From NCBI GenBank assembly GCA_030656535.1, contig JAUSPL010000441.1, forward strand, positions 1 through 6,540: DNA of 6,540 nt, written 5' to 3'. Shown piece after piece: positions 6,116 to 6,540 of the stretch. This DNA is from Gemmobacter sp. (lineage in GTDB: Bacteria > Pseudomonadota > Alphaproteobacteria > Rhodobacterales > Rhodobacteraceae). A model generated the notes under the pieces. It saw nothing but the letters and a program-made list of their open reading frames with translations. It ran no database searches and had not been told where the DNA came from. Position numbers and translations under genes: made by a program. The stretch's first letter is position 1, and every line of letters begins with the position of its first letter.

Positions 6116-6351
6116 GACGCCCCCGTCTTGCCATTGTTTGCAGGGGTCATACGGTCGAAAAACCGGCGAGGCAAGGACCAGGCGGCCGGGTCGGTTGCAA
6201 GCCCATGACGCGCCCGCGCCCGGTCTGGCGTGGCTCGGCGCAAGGATCGGCGCCCCGTGCGACGCAGGTGCGACGGGTCAGAAGGAAACCGTGGCGGCAG
6301 GTTTCGGGGATTTTGCTTGTCGTCAGGCCCCTGATCTGGTGGAAGCTTCAT
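6112..6351 (-). CDS. doubtful 79-residue ORF overlapping the purD start
   Basis: I do not recognise this protein. The frame opens with ATG at 6351 and ends with TGA at 6114-6112, which overlaps the purD ATG as ATGA, the classic layout for translational coupling. The predicted product is rich in Arg and Pro and has no membrane segment, signal peptide or motif that I can name. Codon choice argues against it: CCA, CGA, CCT and CGT are frequent, whereas the flanking genes strongly prefer G or C at the third position. A possible ribosome binding site (AGGGGA) lies too far upstream to be convincing. The same frame stays open further upstream into the reverse strand of xseA. It is more likely a chance frame in the purD leader than a gene. 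Confidence 0.2.
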   Translation of the reverse strand: MKLPPDQGPDDKQNPRNLPPRFPSDPSHLRRTGRRSLRRATPDRARARHGLATDPAAWSLPRRFFDRMTPANNGKTGAS

Positions 6352-6418
6352 GACGCTTGGCCCGTTCCCCTGCGCAGGCACGGGACCAGCGACACGACAA
6401 CGGATGCAGAGGCGCTTG
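6116..6418. other. divergent intergenic region between purD and xseA
   Basis: This stretch of about 300 bases must hold the start signals of both purD and xseA, but I found no convincing -35/-10 pair on either strand. It contains a GC hairpin, GGCGC (6237-6241) with GCGCC (6250-6254) around an 8-base loop and without a T-run. It also holds a short direct repeat, GTGCGAC at 6257-6263 and 6268-6274. The only gene-like content is the doubtful minus-strand frame that ends at the purD start. Confidence 0.5.
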
Positions 6419-6540
6419 ATGGATCTCTTCGAAGACGGCCCTACCCCCAAGGGCAATCAACCCGAATACAGCGTGTCGGACCTGTCTGGCGCGATCAAAC
6501 GGGTGATCGAAGGCGAATTCGGCCTTGTCCGGGTGCGCGG
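6419..6540 (+). CDS. xseA: exodeoxyribonuclease VII large subunit, 5' end only
   Basis: XseA is the catalytic large subunit of exonuclease VII, which with the small subunit XseB degrades single-stranded DNA from both ends during repair. Only the first 40 codons lie in the window; the frame is open at the right edge. The visible residues include YSVSDLSGAIKRVIEGEFG followed by LVRVRG. This matches the start of the N-terminal OB-fold nucleic-acid-binding domain of XseA, where (F/Y)SVSELS, a basic K-R and the FG-VRV-GE pattern are typical. I chose ATG 6419 because AGAGG (6408-6412) lies 6 bases upstream. An in-frame ATG at 6404 is an alternative that would add five residues but has no ribosome binding site. 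The nuclease domain is outside the window, so intactness cannot be judged. Confidence 0.85.
   Translation, partial: MDLFEDGPTPKGNQPEYSVSDLSGAIKRVIEGEFGLVRVR

Noticed and set aside
1..6540. CRISPR array, insertion sequence, tRNA or rRNA gene, or a phage or defence system
   Set aside because: No regularly spaced repeats, transposase frame, terminal inverted repeats, cloverleaf or rRNA sequence was seen. All large genes are recognisable housekeeping or transport genes.

Overview
The window looks like ordinary chromosome from a GC-rich alphaproteobacterium, most likely Rhodobacterales (roseobacter-like). This rests on the high GC content, strong G/C bias at third codon positions, and the arrangement of purD divergent from xseA, which I recall from that order. 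That memory was not checked by any search.

Layout: aroC (chorismate synthase) occupies positions 40-1140 on the minus strand. A divergent intergenic region then leads into a plus-strand thiamine transport operon. That operon starts with a TPP riboswitch (aptamer about 1350-1430), followed by a short expression platform and three overlapping genes: thiB (periplasmic binding protein), thiP (fused two-domain permease) and thiQ (ATPase). A probable terminator hairpin lies in the 63-base gap between the convergent thiQ and purD. purD (glycinamide ribonucleotide synthetase) runs on the minus strand from 6115 down to 4853. A roughly 300-base gap separates it from the divergent 5' end of xseA (exonuclease VII large subunit), which runs off the window edge.

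How the genes fit together: ThiB captures thiamine or its phosphates in the periplasm, ThiP carries it across the inner membrane and ThiQ supplies the energy. Intracellular TPP then feeds back on the mRNA leader. aroC, purD and xseA are unrelated housekeeping genes (aromatic amino acids, purines, DNA repair).

No undescribed multi-gene system is visible. The most informative part is the thiB leader. There the aptamer's 3' strand and the thiB ribosome binding site carry the same GGAGG sequence and can compete for one anti-Shine-Dalgarno segment. A 14-codon mini-ORF, whose own ribosome binding site lies inside the aptamer, spans the rest of the leader. Other points of interest are a palindrome inside an extended ThiP N-terminus, a D-loop substitution in ThiQ, and a doubtful small ORF that overlaps the purD start.
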